From Clostridia bacterium (GTDB lineage Bacteria; Bacillota; Clostridia; Christensenellales; DTU072), in assembly GCA_028701415.1 (NCBI GenBank), contig JAQVQU010000039.1:1-13826 (forward strand): a stretch of DNA of 13,826 nt, written 5' to 3'. Numbering within the stretch: position 1 is the first letter of the stretch; every line of letters starts with the position of its first letter. The position numbers and the translations under genes are program-made. Below, piece by piece: positions 13,242 to 13,826 of the stretch. Below the pieces are notes generated by a model. It saw only the letters and a program-made list of their open reading frames with translations. It searched no databases and was not told the origin of the DNA.

Positions 13242-13826
13242 TTAATTAAACCTTTCTTTTTGATAGTTCATTAAACAACCAGATATAAGGATTCCTTTTT
13301 CTTCATCTGTCATTTCGCCCAAGGAAAATTTAATATCTTTTGATTGAGTCCCTCGTAAAAGAATTGAATTACCTCCACCGTTTATAATGAACTGCTTAGG
13401 TTTAGAAATAACTAAAATATCCCCTAGTTCAAAGCTAATATCCTTGTCTAAGTTAATTAATGGTAGAATACCCCAATTTATTAAATTAGACCTGTATCTC
13501 TTTGTTGCATACTCTATGGCGATATTTGCAGTTCCGCCTAATACTCTTTGACATGAAGCAGCCTGTTCTCTAGCGCTTCCATCACCAGGTTTGTTCGCAA
13601 AAATTGCACTTCCAAGTTGAACTTCCAAGTTTACATCAATTCCCAGTCTATTTCTGACAAAATTAATTATATTTACTCCGTTATCTTGGCTATTTTTTGC
13701 TCTCGCAACATAACTTGGGTCCTTTCTTGAAAGAGTAAATTCCGCTAATTTTAGAGGATTACTTCTATATGAAGAGGTTTCCCCCGAGGGAATGAGTTCA
13801 TCTGTAGTAGTTACAGGATCATTAAT
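13242..13826 (-). CDS. Aconitase-superfamily hydratase, C-terminal part (gene runs off the window)
   Basis: Partial gene: the frame stays open to the window's last base, giving 194 C-terminal residues of a protein expected to be roughly 650-770 long. It is the aconitase swivel domain. It reads DPVTTTDELIPSGE near the edge (aconitase: TTDHISPAG), then RKDPSYVARAK, KPGDGSAREQAASCQRVLGG (aconitase: GSSREHA), and YRSNLINWGILPL. The catalytic serine and arginine of the SSR motif are kept, but the second serine is alanine and the following histidine is glutamine. This pattern suits the 'hydratase' branch more than true citrate/isocitrate aconitase. The TTG at 13626-13628 is not the start, because family sequence continues upstream of it. 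Its role beside the aryl-acid genes is unknown; it may be the tail of a separate pathway sharing the transcript. Confidence 0.85.
   Translation of the reverse strand: MNDPVTTTDELIPSGETSSYRSNPLKLAEFTLSRKDPSYVARAKNSQDNGVNIINFVRNRLGIDVNLEVQLGSAIFANKPGDGSAREQAASCQRVLGGTANIAIEYATKRYRSNLINWGILPLINLDKDISFELGDILVISKPKQFIINGGGNSILLRGTQSKDIKFSLGEMTDEEKGILISGCLMNYQKERFN

Noticed and set aside
13626..13628. TTG as the start of the aconitase-like gene
   Set aside because: Translation upstream of it continues with conserved hydratase sequence up to the window edge, so it is an internal leucine codon.
1..13826. tRNA or rRNA genes, CRISPR arrays, insertion sequences, riboswitches
   Set aside because: The gaps are too short or lack the required structure, and no transposase, repeat-spacer pattern or conserved aptamer core was seen on either strand.

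Overview
The window is AT-rich, densely packed bacterial DNA. Gene families and gene order point to a low-GC, anaerobic, amino-acid-fermenting member of the Firmicutes/Clostridia. The evidence is a phosphotransacetylase/acetate kinase pair, a ferredoxin-dependent indolepyruvate oxidoreductase, consensus sigma-A promoter elements, strong Shine-Dalgarno sites, and a rearranged form of the Bacillus ylb-region order (rsmD, coaD, tmcAL, rpmF, plsX, rnc). I cannot name a genus. Every gene is on the minus strand except tmcAL. There are no tRNA or rRNA genes, CRISPR arrays or insertion sequences, and no gene-free stretch exceeds about 165 bases.

Region 1 (1-2130) is a short operon, rpmF-plsX-rnc (ribosomal protein L32, phosphate acyltransferase, RNase III). 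It is read from a textbook -35/-10 promoter at 2019-2047. The DUF177 gene usually found before rpmF, and the acpP and fab genes often found between plsX and rnc, are not here. A perfect 9-bp hairpin sits just before the plsX ribosome binding site.

Region 2 (2130-5714) holds pta-ackA, the acetyl-CoA to acetate plus ATP pathway, divergent from tmcAL. TmcAL uses acetate and ATP to acetylate the wobble cytidine of elongator tRNA-Met. The shared 163-bp promoter region carries a perfect 10-bp palindrome.

Region 3 (5833-13826) is a run of nine co-directional, tightly spaced or overlapping genes, transcribed from right to left. The first is a partial aconitase-superfamily hydratase. An aryl-acid module follows: phenylacetate-CoA ligase, IorA, IorB, a second phenylacetate-CoA ligase and a tandem ACT-domain protein. 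The run ends with housekeeping genes: 5-formyltetrahydrofolate cyclo-ligase, an RsmD-CoaD fusion protein and a coiled-coil protein. IorAB and the ligases interconvert aromatic 2-oxo acids, arylacetyl-CoAs and arylacetates. That could serve fermentation of aromatic amino acids or, in reverse, assimilation of arylacetates; the double ACT protein is a plausible amino-acid sensor.

The most unusual item is the single 327-residue reading frame joining a 16S rRNA methyltransferase (RsmD) to phosphopantetheine adenylyltransferase (CoaD) with almost no linker. These are normally two adjacent genes. I see no convincing wholly new system. The other points of interest are the two-ligase ior module placed upstream of folate/CoA/ribosome genes, several dyad elements in the three short intergenic gaps, and atypical motif residues in AckA, PaaK-1 and the hydratase.
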